From NCBI RefSeq assembly GCF_036924515.1, contig NZ_JAZHRR010000001.1, positions 1,521,001-1,585,000 on the forward strand: 64,000 nt of DNA, written 5' to 3'. Position 1 is the stretch's first letter. Each line of letters opens with the position of its first letter. The notes below the pieces were generated by a model. That model saw only the letters and a program-made list of their open reading frames with translations, did no database searches and had not been told where the DNA came from. Shown piece after piece: positions 17,734 through 27,139 of the stretch. The DNA comes from Bradyrhizobium sp. AZCC 1610. Its GTDB lineage: Bacteria; Pseudomonadota; Alphaproteobacteria; Rhizobiales; Xanthobacteraceae. The translations under genes and the position numbers were made by a program.

Positions 17734-19029
17734 TCAAACCTTCTGCGATGCGCGAAGCGCCTGGCCGAGATCGTCGATGATGTCGGAGACGGCTTCGATG
17801 CCGACCGACAGCCGCACCAGCTCCTCGCCGACCCCTGCCGCCTTCAATTGTGCCGCGTCCATCTGCTGATGCGTGGTGCTGGCCGGATGAATCACCAGCG
17901 TCTTGGCGTCGCCGACATTGGCGAGGTGGCTGATCATCCGCAACGACTCGATGAATTTTTTGCCCGCCGCGCGGCCGCCCTTGATGCCGAAAGAAACGAT
18001 CGATCCGGCGCCGCGCGGCAGCAGCCGCTTCGCGAGCTGATGGTCGGGATGATTTTCCAGCGCCGGATGCAGCACCCAGTCGACGGCCTTGTTGGCGGTC
18101 AGCGCTTCGAGGACGGCGAGCGTGTTGCTCATATGGCGCTCCATGCGAACGCCGAGCGTCTCGACGCCCTGCAACAATTGGAACGCGTTGGTCGGCGAGA
18201 GACACGCGCCAAAATCGCGCAGGCCCTCGGTGCGGGCGCGCATGATGAAGGCGGCCTGGCCGAACTGCTCGTCGAAGACGATGCCGTGATAGCCGGCATA
18301 GGGCTCGGTGAGCTGGGGAAACTTGCCGGAGGCGTGCCAGTCGAACCGGCCGCCATCGACGATGACGCCGCCGATCGCAATGCCGTGGCCGCCGATCCAT
18401 TTGGTCGCGGAATTCATCACGAGATCGGCGCCGAGCTCGATCGGGCGGCTGAGGAACGGCGTTGCAAAGGTGTTGTCGATCAAAAGCGGAATCCTGGCGT
18501 CATGCGCGATCTGGGCAACCGCCGGAATGTCGAGCACCTCAAGTCCGGGATTGCCGATGGTCTCGCCGATCACGAGCCGCGTATTCGGCTTGATCGCGGC
18601 GCGGAATTCATCGAGCGCGCGCGGCTTGACGAAGGTGGTCGTAATGCCGAAGCGCGGCAGCGTGTGCGCCAGCAGGTTGATGGTGCCGCCATAGAGCGAG
18701 GCGGAGGCCACGATGTGGTCGCCGGCGTTAAGGATCGTCGCGATCGCCAGATGCATCGCGGCCATTCCGCTCGCGGTGCAGATCGCGCCGACGCCGGCTT
18801 CGAGCGCGGCGAGGCGCTCCTCGAGCACCGCCGTCGTCGGGTTGGAAATGCGCGTGTAGATGTGGCCGGCTCGTTCCAGGTTGAACAGCGCCGCGGCGTG
18901 ATCGGAATCCTGGAAGACGTAGGAGGTGGTCTGGTAAATCGGAACCGCGCGGGCGCCGGTTGCAGGATCGGGGCGCTGGCCGGCATGCAGGCTGAGGGTT
19001 TCGAAAGCAGGCGGCTTGGGTGCGGGCAT
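17734..19029 (-). CDS. metY: O-acetylhomoserine sulfhydrylase (Cys/Met metabolism PLP enzyme)
   Basis: A 431-residue pyridoxal-phosphate enzyme of the cystathionine gamma-synthase family. LSLHAGQRPDPATGARAVPIYQTTSYVF is the standard N-terminus (positions about 18945-18995), and ALEAGVGAICTASGMAA holds the cofactor phosphate. Lys210 in SATKWIGGHG forms the Schiff base. Length above 420 and the internal insertion fit MetY (homocysteine from O-acetylhomoserine and sulfide) rather than MetB/MetC. It lies between pncB (45 bp gap) and the hydrolase (3 bp gap) on the minus strand. Confidence 0.9.
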   Translation of the reverse strand: MPAPKPPAFETLSLHAGQRPDPATGARAVPIYQTTSYVFQDSDHAAALFNLERAGHIYTRISNPTTAVLEERLAALEAGVGAICTASGMAAMHLAIATILNAGDHIVASASLYGGTINLLAHTLPRFGITTTFVKPRALDEFRAAIKPNTRLVIGETIGNPGLEVLDIPAVAQIAHDARIPLLIDNTFATPFLSRPIELGADLVMNSATKWIGGHGIAIGGVIVDGGRFDWHASGKFPQLTEPYAGYHGIVFDEQFGQAAFIMRARTEGLRDFGACLSPTNAFQLLQGVETLGVRMERHMSNTLAVLEALTANKAVDWVLHPALENHPDHQLAKRLLPRGAGSIVSFGIKGGRAAGKKFIESLRMISHLANVGDAKTLVIHPASTTHQQMDAAQLKAAGVGEELVRLSVGIEAVSDIIDDLGQALRASQKV

Positions 19030-19074
19030 GCGGGGCTCGTCAGATCAACGGGTGGCGGGAAGGTACTTGATAGC

Positions 19075-20379
19075 TCAGACGTGCACGGCGGTGCGGACGC
19101 GCCCGGCATTGCCGAACACCCGCAAATAGCGTTCGATCTCGGACGGCGTGCCGGTGGCCTTCTCGGGATTATCGGACAGCTTGACCGCCGGCCGACCGTC
19201 AACCGACGTCACCTTGCACACCAGCGAGATCGGATCGAGATCGGCGGATCCATCCGGTGCGCAGCCGACGAAATCATTGGTGAGATTGGTGCCCCAGCCG
19301 AAGGAGATGCGGACGCGTCCGGCGAAGTGACGATAAGTCTCCTCGATCGAGTCGACGTCCATGCCGTCGGAGAACACCAGGAGCTTCTCGCGGGGATCGC
19401 GGCCTTTCTGCTTCCACCATTTGATGATGTCCTCGCCGGCCGTGATCGGCGGCGCGCTGTCCGGGCGAAAGCCGGTCCAGTCGGCGACCCAGTCCGGCGC
19501 ATCGCGCAGGAACGGCTTGGTGCCGAAGGCGTCGGGCAGGGCGATCAGGAGGTTGCCGCCATAGGTATGGCGCCATTGATCGAGAATGCGATAAGGCGCC
19601 CAGCGCAACTCGTTATCGTCATCGGCGAGCGCGGCGGCGACCATCGGCAGTTCATGCGCATTGGTTCCGATCGCTTCGAGATCGTTGTCCATCGCCAACA
19701 GCACGTTGGAGGTTCCGGTGAACGAAGGCCCGAGCCCTTCCTTGACGGCCTCGACGCACCAGCGCTGCCACAGATGACCATGTCGGCGGCGGGTGCCGAA
19801 GTCCGACAGCCGCAGGCCTTCGAGCTTGCGCAGCCGCTCGACCTTGGACCACAGCTTGGCCTTGGCGCGGGCATAGAGCACATCGAGCACGAAGCGCCCT
19901 TGTCCCTTGGTCGCCTGCCGCGAGCGCAGCTCGTTCATGATCGCGAGCGCCGGGATTTCCCACATCGTAGTGTGGGTCCACGGCCCGTGGAAGTGCAGTT
20001 CATACTGGCCGTCGACCTTGTTCAGCTCGTATTCGGGCAGGCGGAAGTTGGCGAGCCAGTTGATGAAGTCGGGCGAGAACATCTGGGTCTTGCCGTAGAA
20101 CGTGTTACCGGCGAGCCAGATCAGTTCCTTCTTGGTGAAGCGGATGGTGCGGGCATGGTCGAGCTGAGCGCGCAACTCGCCCTCGTCGATGATCTCGGCA
20201 AGGCGGACCTGCCGGGTGCGATTGATGACCGAAAAGGTGACGCGCTGATCCGGATAGAATTCGCGGATCATCTGCAGCATCAGCAGCTTGTAAAAATCGG
20301 TATCGAGCAGGCTGCGCACGATCGGGTCGAGCCGCCAGCCGTGGTTATAGGTCCGGGATGCAATGTCGGTAACTGCCAT
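19075..20379 (-). CDS. pncB: Nicotinate phosphoribosyltransferase
   Basis: 434 residues. Recognisable PncB segments are [16 protein letters not shown] near the N-terminus, the FGTRRR motif mid-protein, [11 protein letters not shown], and the late phosphate-binding region VFSDGMDVD with [10 protein letters not shown]. It converts nicotinate and PRPP to nicotinate mononucleotide for NAD synthesis in the cytosol. It begins 69 bases after the nicB-like gene, on the same strand. A salvage enzyme is therefore placed directly beside nicotinate-degrading genes, which suggests shared substrate control. Confidence 0.93.
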   Translation of the reverse strand: MAVTDIASRTYNHGWRLDPIVRSLLDTDFYKLLMLQMIREFYPDQRVTFSVINRTRQVRLAEIIDEGELRAQLDHARTIRFTKKELIWLAGNTFYGKTQMFSPDFINWLANFRLPEYELNKVDGQYELHFHGPWTHTTMWEIPALAIMNELRSRQATKGQGRFVLDVLYARAKAKLWSKVERLRKLEGLRLSDFGTRRRHGHLWQRWCVEAVKEGLGPSFTGTSNVLLAMDNDLEAIGTNAHELPMVAAALADDDNELRWAPYRILDQWRHTYGGNLLIALPDAFGTKPFLRDAPDWVADWTGFRPDSAPPITAGEDIIKWWKQKGRDPREKLLVFSDGMDVDSIEETYRHFAGRVRISFGWGTNLTNDFVGCAPDGSADLDPISLVCKVTSVDGRPAVKLSDNPEKATGTPSEIERYLRVFGNAGRVRTAVHV

Positions 20380-20448
20380 GGTGGAACTCTACCGTGCCGA
20401 GGGCCGCCCAACCAGTGGGTTTTGGCGGCGGCATGGCAGCTCAGCGCG

Positions 20449-23400
20449 CTATTCCTGCCGGATTCGGCCGACCGCCGCCTGGATATCGGTCCAGGCAGGC
20501 TTGTCCGGGGCGAATTGCCGGCGGAGATAGGCGGCCAGCTCCACGACCTGGCCGTCGGTCAGGCTGTCCTTGAAGGCCGGCATATAGCCGAGATCGGTTG
20601 CGGCCGGCTTCGCGATGCCGTGCAGGATGAGCTGGATCAGATTGTCAGGCACGGCGCTGTGCAGATTGCTGTTCAGCGCCAGCGACGGCCGGCTGCCGAA
20701 CAGCGGCGCGCCGCCGACCTCGTGACACACCGCGCAGGCGCCCTGGTAGATCCGGGCGCCGATGCTGGACGCTGCCGACGCGCGCGTGCCGGTCGAGGAT
20801 TCCAGTCTCGCGGCGAGCGCTTGCTGCGCCGCGCTATCCATGGAGGTCTCGTTGAACGAAGCGAGATAGACCGCCATGGCGCGAATGTCGGAATCCGGAA
20901 GTGCTGTGAGCTCCTTCACCACGGGCGCCATCGGCCCGGCGGCGACGCCGTGAAGGCGGGATTCGCCGGTCCGCAAATACGCATACAGTTCGTTCTCACT
21001 CCAGGGGATGGGTGCCTGCGACAACGATGTCAGCGCTGGCGCTTCCCAGCCTTCCGCAAATCCGCCGGCGAGATAGGTGTTCGCCTGTTCCGCGCCAAGC
21101 GTGTTGCGCGGCGAATGGCAGGCGCTGCAATGGCCGAGGCCTTCCACCAGATAGGCGCCGCGATTCCACACCTCGGACTTGGTCGGGTCCGCCTGGAATA
21201 CGGCCGGCTTGTGGAACAGCGCATTCCATCCCGCCATCAACGGGCGCAGATTGAACGGAAACGCGAGAGTGTTGGTCGGCGTCGCCGCGTGCACCGGCGA
21301 CTGCGCCATCAGATAGGCATAGAGCGCGTGCATGTCGGCGTCGGTCGTCTTGGCGAAGTGTGGATAGGGAAACACCGGGTAGAGATGCCGGCCGTCGCGA
21401 TGAATGCCCTCGCGCATCGCGCGCTCGAAGGCGGGATAGGACCATGCGCCGATTCCGGTTTCGACATCGGGCGTGATGTTGGTCGCGTAGATCATGCCGA
21501 ACGGCGTTTGCAGCGGACGGCCGCCGGCGTTGAGGATACCGTTCGCCGAGGTATGGCAGACCGCGCAGTCTCCGAGCGCGGCGAGCTGCTGGCCGCGGGC
21601 GATGGTCGCAGCCGAATAGATCGATGCATCCGGCCGCGCGATCGGCGCGATGGCACGCCACGGCAGCACCGCGGCACCGATGCCGATCGCGGCGGCGCAG
21701 AGTGCCGCGGCGGTTGCAAATGCACCGCGCCGTCCGGCGAATGGATTTCGCCACCGGTCGAGATCGGGCTGCGGTGCCGGCGTCGGCAATGCCTCCGGTG
21801 CCGCTTGTGCCTCGCCTTGCAGTCCCCGCAAGATGCGCTCCGGCGTGAACGGCAGTTCGCGAAAGCGCACTCCGGTCGCATCATAGATCGCGTTGGCGAT
21901 GGCGGCGGCACTGGGGACAGAGGCGGACTCGCCGACACCGAGCGGCGGCTGATCCTGCCGCGGCAGCATCAAGACATCGATCTCGGGCACCTCGGGGAAT
22001 TTGATGATGGGGTAGGCGCCCCATTCCCGCGCCGTCACGGATGTGCGGTCGAACGAAACTTCCTCCATCAGCGCGCGGCTGGTCGACTGGATGACGTTGC
22101 CGTGGATCTGGTGGCGGACGCCGTCCGGGTTGATCATCAGGCCGGAATCCTGCCCGGCAACGACGCGCGTCACGCTGACGTCGCCGGTCGCCTTGTTAAC
22201 GGCGACATCGGCGATCCAGGCCGACCACGCCGCGCCATAGCCCGGAAACTTGCTGTGGACATAGAGCGCATAGGCAAAGCCGCGGCCGCGCACGATGTCG
22301 CCCTCGCCTTCCGGCTCCTGCCGCACCGGTCGCGGCTTCCAGCCGGCGCGCTCGGCCACCGCGTTGACGAGATCGACCGCGCGGGAGTCTTTTAAATGGC
22401 GCAGGCGATACTCGATCGGGTCGACGCCGGCTTCATCAGCGCATTCGTCGATCCAGGATTCATGCGCAAAGGTGTTCGGCAGCGCCGAGACGCCGCGCAG
22501 CCAGGAGGCGCGCACGATCGGCGGCATGTCGTTCGCCACCACGCGCAGATTCTCGTAATCGTAAGGTGGGATCGCGGTGCGGTCGCCCATCTCGAAGATG
22601 GCGGGTGTGTGCGGGATCGTGCCGGTCAGCAGCAGCGCCAGCGTCGGGGCGCCGTTCGAAGGATAGCGTGTGGCAAAATCATAACCGGCGACGCTGCCGT
22701 CGGCATTCAATCCGCCGTTGACGTCCATCAACTGCGCGGTGCCCTTGGGTTCCCACGCATGTTCCTGCTCGCGCGTCAGCTGCACGCGAACGGGCCGGCC
22801 GACGGCCCGCGACAGCAACACCGCGTCGGCGGAAACGTCATCGGCGCAATTGCGGCCGTAGCAGCCGGCGGCCTCCATCCGGATCACCTCGATCTCGGCT
22901 TCGCGGCGATGGATCAGCCGTGCCAGCTCGGTGCGCAGATGGTGCGGATTCTGCGTGCCGGACCAGACCCTGGTCTGATCCTCCTGATAGTCGGCGACCG
23001 CGCAGGATGGGCCGATCGAGGCGTGCATCTGATAAGGCCAGACATAGGTTCGCGGCATCGGCTTCGCGGCACCGGCAATCGCCGCATCGACGTCACCCTT
23101 GTCGATCAGCGTTCGCGGCGTCGACGGATTGGCGCGCAGCGCGGTCTCGATGTCCTTCAGGTCGGGCAGCGTCGGCACCGGCTTCCAGCTCACCTTGAGC
23201 TGTGCCGCGGCCTTAATTGCGTTCTCCTCGCGCTCGGCGACGACGCCGACGAAATCGCCGATCCTGACGACAGCGACAAGTCCGGGGATGTTGCGCACCG
23301 AGGCTTCATCCACCGCGATCAGGCTGTTGCCGATAAAGTCGCCGACATCGACGCCTGCATAGGGCGGGCGGACGACGCGGCCGTGGAGCATGCCGGGCAG

Positions 23401-23997
23401 ACGCATGTCGTGAACGTAGACCAGCTCGCCCGTTGCCTTCGCTGGCAGATCGATGCGCGGAACGGATTGACCGACGATGCTGTAGGCGCTGGCGGGCTTG
23501 ACCGGAACGTCGTCCGCCAGTTCAAGGCGGATAGTCTCGCCCGCGATCAGTTCGCCATAGCTGATGCTGCGATTGTCCTGGCCGCGGATCAGGCCGTCTT
23601 CAATGATGAGATCCTCGATCGGGAGTTCCAGTCGCGCCGCGGCACGCGCGACCAGAAACTGCCGCGCCTGCGCCGCAGCCTTGCGCAGCGGCACGGCGGT
23701 GATCTGGATCGTTTCGCTCGCAATCGTCGCGCCCTGATTGGGCACGAGAGAAGTATCGCCCAGCACGACGACGACGCGGGCAAAGGATACGTCGAGTTCC
23801 TCCGCGACGATCTGACCGAGCGCGGTGCGAATGCCGGTGCCGAGATCGACATGGCCGTTATAGGCGGTGACCGATCCGTCGGCGGTGATCCTGATAAAGG
23901 TCTCGAACTTGACGGCCTCGACGGGTGAGGCGGGACGGACAACGGACAGCGTGCCTTGCAGCCGGTTGCGATCCTCGGTCGTGTCGGCAGCCGTCAT
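20449..23997 (-). CDS. nicB: Nicotinate-dehydrogenase-like molybdopterin subunit fused to tri-heme cytochrome c
   Basis: 1182 residues. The first roughly 740 are a xanthine-dehydrogenase-family molybdopterin domain (GHVDLGTGIRTALGQIVAEEL, AAGCYGRNCADD, and GVGESASVPSAAAIANA with the catalytic Glu). After one hydrophobic segment (about 760-780), three c-type heme motifs follow: CAVCH (about 809), CSACH (about 957) and CAVCH (about 1087). Size and order match NicB of Pseudomonas putida nicotinate dehydrogenase, which hydroxylates nicotinate to 6-hydroxynicotinate and passes electrons to the respiratory chain. ATG 23997 overlaps the nicA-like stop (TGATG), so both are translated together. A related aldehyde/isoquinoline oxidoreductase is possible, but the adjoining 6-hydroxynicotinate genes favour nicotinate. 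Confidence 0.82.
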   Translation of the reverse strand: MTAADTTEDRNRLQGTLSVVRPASPVEAVKFETFIRITADGSVTAYNGHVDLGTGIRTALGQIVAEELDVSFARVVVVLGDTSLVPNQGATIASETIQITAVPLRKAAAQARQFLVARAAARLELPIEDLIIEDGLIRGQDNRSISYGELIAGETIRLELADDVPVKPASAYSIVGQSVPRIDLPAKATGELVYVHDMRLPGMLHGRVVRPPYAGVDVGDFIGNSLIAVDEASVRNIPGLVAVVRIGDFVGVVAEREENAIKAAAQLKVSWKPVPTLPDLKDIETALRANPSTPRTLIDKGDVDAAIAGAAKPMPRTYVWPYQMHASIGPSCAVADYQEDQTRVWSGTQNPHHLRTELARLIHRREAEIEVIRMEAAGCYGRNCADDVSADAVLLSRAVGRPVRVQLTREQEHAWEPKGTAQLMDVNGGLNADGSVAGYDFATRYPSNGAPTLALLLTGTIPHTPAIFEMGDRTAIPPYDYENLRVVANDMPPIVRASWLRGVSALPNTFAHESWIDECADEAGVDPIEYRLRHLKDSRAVDLVNAVAERAGWKPRPVRQEPEGEGDIVRGRGFAYALYVHSKFPGYGAAWSAWIADVAVNKATGDVSVTRVVAGQDSGLMINPDGVRHQIHGNVIQSTSRALMEEVSFDRTSVTAREWGAYPIIKFPEVPEIDVLMLPRQDQPPLGVGESASVPSAAAIANAIYDATGVRFRELPFTPERILRGLQGEAQAAPEALPTPAPQPDLDRWRNPFAGRRGAFATAAALCAAAIGIGAAVLPWRAIAPIARPDASIYSAATIARGQQLAALGDCAVCHTSANGILNAGGRPLQTPFGMIYATNITPDVETGIGAWSYPAFERAMREGIHRDGRHLYPVFPYPHFAKTTDADMHALYAYLMAQSPVHAATPTNTLAFPFNLRPLMAGWNALFHKPAVFQADPTKSEVWNRGAYLVEGLGHCSACHSPRNTLGAEQANTYLAGGFAEGWEAPALTSLSQAPIPWSENELYAYLRTGESRLHGVAAGPMAPVVKELTALPDSDIRAMAVYLASFNETSMDSAAQQALAARLESSTGTRASAASSIGARIYQGACAVCHEVGGAPLFGSRPSLALNSNLHSAVPDNLIQLILHGIAKPAATDLGYMPAFKDSLTDGQVVELAAYLRRQFAPDKPAWTDIQAAVGRIRQE

Positions 23998-24479
23998 CAC
24001 GTCCGGGCCTCAACGGCATGGCCTGCGGCGCGCATTGCAGCGCGCATGATCTCGATATGCGCGCCGCAGCGGCAGAGATGATGGCGCAGCGCTTCCAGCA
24101 CCTCGTCCTCCGACGGGTGAGGGGAGCGCAGCAACAACGCCTTGGTCGCGATGATCATGCCGTTGAGGCAATAGCCGCATTGTGCGGCTTGCTCGCTAAT
24201 GAAGGCTTGCTGCACCGGATCGGGATGTTCGCGCGTGCCGAGACCTTCGAGCGTCACGATGTCGCGCCTGGTGCAGCCCTCGATCGGGATCACGCAGGAC
24301 CGCGCGGCGACGCCGTCGATCAGCACCGCGCAGGCGCCGCATTCGCCGAGACCGCAGCCGTATTTCGGTCCGTTCAAGGCGAGGTCGTTGCGCAGCACAT
24401 AGAGCAATGCCGTGTCGGGCGCGGCGTCGACATTGTGAGTCTTGCCGTTGACGGTCAGGCGCATCATGCTCTGCGTCAT
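23997..24479 (-). CDS. nicA: 2Fe-2S subunit of nicotinate-dehydrogenase-like enzyme
   Basis: 160 residues with the two [2Fe-2S] centres of molybdenum hydroxylases: the plant-type motif CGLGECGAC...C (about residues 40-62) and the C-terminal motif CGYCLNGM with CRCGAH. It relays electrons from the molybdenum subunit to the hemes. Start ATG 24479 follows GGGGAG closely. A much longer open frame upstream is not supported, because it runs antisense through the 6-hydroxynicotinate reductase gene. A sigma70-like promoter with an operator in its spacer lies at 24532-24559. Confidence 0.9.
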   Translation of the reverse strand: MTQSMMRLTVNGKTHNVDAAPDTALLYVLRNDLALNGPKYGCGLGECGACAVLIDGVAARSCVIPIEGCTRRDIVTLEGLGTREHPDPVQQAFISEQAAQCGYCLNGMIIATKALLLRSPHPSEDEVLEALRHHLCRCGAHIEIMRAAMRAAGHAVEART

Positions 24480-24531
24480 GCTCCCCGGGGTCCTCGTTGC
24501 GCTGCAAAATCCTGCGCTCGACGCTTTGCGA

Positions 24532-24559
24532 AAGATACCGTTTGTGTACAAACGTGCAA
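24532..24559 (-). promoter_or_regulatory. Promoter of nicAB-like genes with operator in the spacer
   Basis: Reading leftwards: -35 TTGCAC (24559-24554), a 16-bp spacer, -10 TATCTT (24537-24532). The spacer plus the last -35 base is the palindrome CGTTTGTGTACAAACG (24539-24554; exact arms around a GT centre). The same half-site pattern recurs at 24692-24705 and 41553-41585, so a shared repressor is likely. Confidence 0.65.
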
Positions 24560-24661
24560 GCGGCGCGATCCCGCGCTGCAGCGCGTTGCCCGCTTTATGA
24601 ACAGCAGGCGAGGCAAATGAGTTTTTATACGGCAAGTCAGGTTTTTCGCCGCCGAGGCCGC

Positions 24662-24705
24662 TTGACAGGGTTTCGGTCCGCGCGCAACATCGTTCGTGTA
24701 CGAAC
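24662..24705 (+). promoter_or_regulatory. Promoter and operator of the 6-hydroxynicotinate reductase operon
   Basis: TTGACA (24662-24667), 17 bases, then a weak -10 CAACAT (24685-24690). GTTCGTGTACGAAC (24692-24705) follows immediately: arms GTTCGT/ACGAAC around GT, matching the nicA-side palindrome. A protein bound there would block initiation. Confidence 0.65.
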
Positions 24706-24734
24706 AAAATGATCAAGCCTGCGAAGATGCGGCT

Positions 24735-26216
24735 ATGATCGGCGCCTTCTCGACTGCAGGCTTGTTCATGACTGATGCGACGTCCGCCGACGGTGGCGAC
24801 AAGATCCGCTGCGATGCCTGTCCGGTGATGTGCTACATCAAGCCGGGCGCGGCGGGCGCGTGCGATCGCTATGCCAATCACAACGGCGAACTGGTGCGCG
24901 TCGATCCGCATATCGTGCTGGAGCAGACGGTATCGCATGGCGGACGGCTGGTGCCGTTTCAGGCCGGCGGCGACTGGGACGGCAAGCTCGTCCACGAACC
25001 AAGCGTGTTCGTTACCGCGATCGGCGCGGGAACAACTTATCCCGACTACAAGCCCGCGCCCTTCATCGTGTCCTCGGAAGTCGATGGCGTCGACATGGTC
25101 ACGGTCGTGACCGAAGGCATTTTCAGCTATTGCGGCGTCAAGGTGAAGATCGACACCGACCGCTACCTCGGCCCTGAGACGGCAACCGTCCGCGCGGAAG
25201 GCGAGGCGATCGGCCATGTGACGACGAGCGAATACGGCTCGCAGATGCTGTCGCTTGGCGGCGTGCATCACCTGACCGGGGGCTCCAAGAAGGAAGGCCG
25301 CGTCACCTGCGACGCGCTGATGGACCTCTCCAACTGCAAGCGGGTGGAACTGACGATCGATGGTGGCGCCACGGTGGTGGTGCAGGCCGGCTATCCACCG
25401 ATCGTCAACGGCGTTGCGGAAGAGCGCATGCGGGTGGGCTGCGGCTCCGCGACGATCGGCATGTTCGCCAAGCAATGGCACGGCAAGGTCGATGAAGTTG
25501 TGGTCGTGGACGACCACATTACCGGCGTGCTCTCGGAACATCAGGCCGGCAAGCTGCTTGATATTCCCGATACCGGGATCAAGATGAAAGGACGGCGCTC
25601 GACGCCCGGCCGTTACTTCCAGGTCGCCGAGCCCGGCACCGGGTGGGGCGGCACCAATATTTCCGATCCGCTGTCGGTGCTGGGACCGTTCAATCCGAAG
25701 GAGGCGCGGCCTGGGCTCACCATGCTGATGGTCTCGACCACCGGCGAGCATGCGGCCTATTACGAGCTTGATGAAGCGCTGCGGCCGATCGAAAAGCAGA
25801 TGCCGCCCGATCTCCAGTTCTCGGTCGAGCGTATTCAGGAGAACTGCGAACCGGCGCTGTGCACGGTGCTGTTCATGGGCGGCGCCGGCGGTTCGCTGCG
25901 CGCCGGCGTGACCGACAATCCGGTGCGGCTGACGCGCTCGGTCAAGGATGCGCTGACGCGGGTCACCAGCGGCGGCGCGCCCGTCTATGTCTGGCCAGGC
26001 GGCGGTATCACCTTCATGGTCGACGTCACGCAGATGCCGGCCGGCGCGTTCGGCTATGTGCCGACACCGGCGCTGGTGGCGCCGATCGAGTTCACGCTGC
26101 GGCTTTCCGATTATGCCGCGCTCGGCGGCCACATGGATCACGTGCGTCCGCTGGCGTCGTTGCGGGAAAACAGCGAATTTCGCCCGATGCCCTACATGAC
26201 GGGACGGCGCGCATGA
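24735..26216 (+). CDS. hnr: 6-hydroxynicotinate reductase
   Basis: About 493 residues, recognised as the Hnr family. In Eubacterium barkeri this enzyme reduces 6-hydroxynicotinate to 1,4,5,6-tetrahydro-6-oxonicotinate with reduced ferredoxin and carries covalent flavin and several Fe-S clusters. The N-terminus here has the Fe-S motif CDACPVMCYIKPGAAGACDRY (Cys spacing C-x2-C-x3-C). Further conserved-looking Cys occur in SYCGVK, VTCDAL, SNCKRV, VGCGSA and ENCEPALC. ATG 24735 is chosen; ATG 24768 would remove 11 residues and is possible. It heads a plus-strand operon through to the MarR gene. The ATGA overlap with UPF0280 shows coupling. Confidence 0.85.
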   Translation: MIGAFSTAGLFMTDATSADGGDKIRCDACPVMCYIKPGAAGACDRYANHNGELVRVDPHIVLEQTVSHGGRLVPFQAGGDWDGKLVHEPSVFVTAIGAGTTYPDYKPAPFIVSSEVDGVDMVTVVTEGIFSYCGVKVKIDTDRYLGPETATVRAEGEAIGHVTTSEYGSQMLSLGGVHHLTGGSKKEGRVTCDALMDLSNCKRVELTIDGGATVVVQAGYPPIVNGVAEERMRVGCGSATIGMFAKQWHGKVDEVVVVDDHITGVLSEHQAGKLLDIPDTGIKMKGRRSTPGRYFQVAEPGTGWGGTNISDPLSVLGPFNPKEARPGLTMLMVSTTGEHAAYYELDEALRPIEKQMPPDLQFSVERIQENCEPALCTVLFMGGAGGSLRAGVTDNPVRLTRSVKDALTRVTSGGAPVYVWPGGGITFMVDVTQMPAGAFGYVPTPALVAPIEFTLRLSDYAALGGHMDHVRPLASLRENSEFRPMPYMTGRRA

Positions 26217-27121
26217 AACGGTTTCCGCAGATCGCGCTTCTTCCGGACGGCAAGCGGCTGCATTTGCAGGACGGTCCGATCGACCTGATCATTGGGGCGA
26301 ATGGCAAGGATGCAAATGTGCGTGCCGCCTATGAGGCGGCGGCGCGCCGCTTCACCGGCCTGCTCGATGAACTCTGTGCGGAACTGGTGGAGTTGCGCCG
26401 GACCGCCGATCCGGCCCGGTGCAATTTGAAAGGCGTCGTCGCACGCCGCATGCACGCGGCAGTCGCTCCGTTTGCGGCTGAACATTTCATTACGCCGATG
26501 GCGGCGGTGGCGGGTAGCGTCGCGGAAGAGATCCTTGGCGCGATGCTCCGTGCGGCGAGGCTCGATCGCGCCTATGTCAATAATGGCGGCGATATCGCGC
26601 TGCATCTGACCGGAAGGGAGCAGTTCACCGTCGGGCTGATCGATCGGCCGGACTATCATGGCGTGATGCAAACCATCAGCATCGAAGCCTGCGATCCGGC
26701 ACGGGGTATCGCGACCAGCGGGCGGCACGGCCGCAGCTTTTCGCTTGGGATCGCCGACGCCGTTACCGTGCTGGCGAAAACGGCATCGCAGGCCGATGCC
26801 GCCGCGACCGTCATCGCCAATGCCGTCGATCTGCCCGGTCATCCCGCCATTATCCGCTGCCCGGCGAATGAGTTGCAGCCCGACAGCGACCTCGGCACGC
26901 GTCTTGTCACCCGTGACGTCGGCGCGCTCCAGGAGAGCGAGATCGACGACGCGCTGAGGGCAGGGGTGAGCCGGGCACAGCAATTGCTTGCGGCGGGATT
27001 GATCGAAGGTGCGGCCTTGCGTCTACTAGGCGAGACGGCCGTGGTGGGTGCAACAGGGATCAAGGCAGGCGCGTTGGCGGCGTCTCATGAAGGCGCACCA
27101 AAAAGAGTAGCGCATGTTTGA
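26213..27121 (+). CDS. UPF0280 (ApbE-like superfamily) protein
   Basis: 302 residues. AAVAGSVAEEIL, AYVNNGGDIALHL and GIATSGRHGRSFSLGIADAVTVLA match UPF0280, a family with the ApbE (FMN-transferase) fold. ATG 26213 overlaps the stop of the reductase gene (ATGA), so the two are translated together. E. barkeri 6-hydroxynicotinate reductase has covalently bound flavin, so a reasonable inference is that this protein attaches it. An enzymatic role for UPF0280 is not established. Other members occur beside Fe-S proteins and methanogenesis genes. Confidence 0.85.
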   Translation: MKRFPQIALLPDGKRLHLQDGPIDLIIGANGKDANVRAAYEAAARRFTGLLDELCAELVELRRTADPARCNLKGVVARRMHAAVAPFAAEHFITPMAAVAGSVAEEILGAMLRAARLDRAYVNNGGDIALHLTGREQFTVGLIDRPDYHGVMQTISIEACDPARGIATSGRHGRSFSLGIADAVTVLAKTASQADAAATVIANAVDLPGHPAIIRCPANELQPDSDLGTRLVTRDVGALQESEIDDALRAGVSRAQQLLAAGLIEGAALRLLGETAVVGATGIKAGALAASHEGAPKRVAHV

Positions 27122-27139
27122 TCGGGAGCGAGGCTGACA

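Noticed and set aside
17224..22395. Very long open frame (about 1700 codons) on the plus strand
   Set aside because: It is antisense to metY, pncB and the nicB-like gene, which have clear domains; the translation is Arg/Gly/His-rich without any motif. It is a codon-bias shadow.
24480..26141. N-terminal extension of the nicA-like frame on the minus strand
   Set aside because: It runs antisense through the 6-hydroxynicotinate reductase gene and across both promoters; the ATG at 24479 with its ribosome-binding site gives a normal-length 2Fe-2S subunit.
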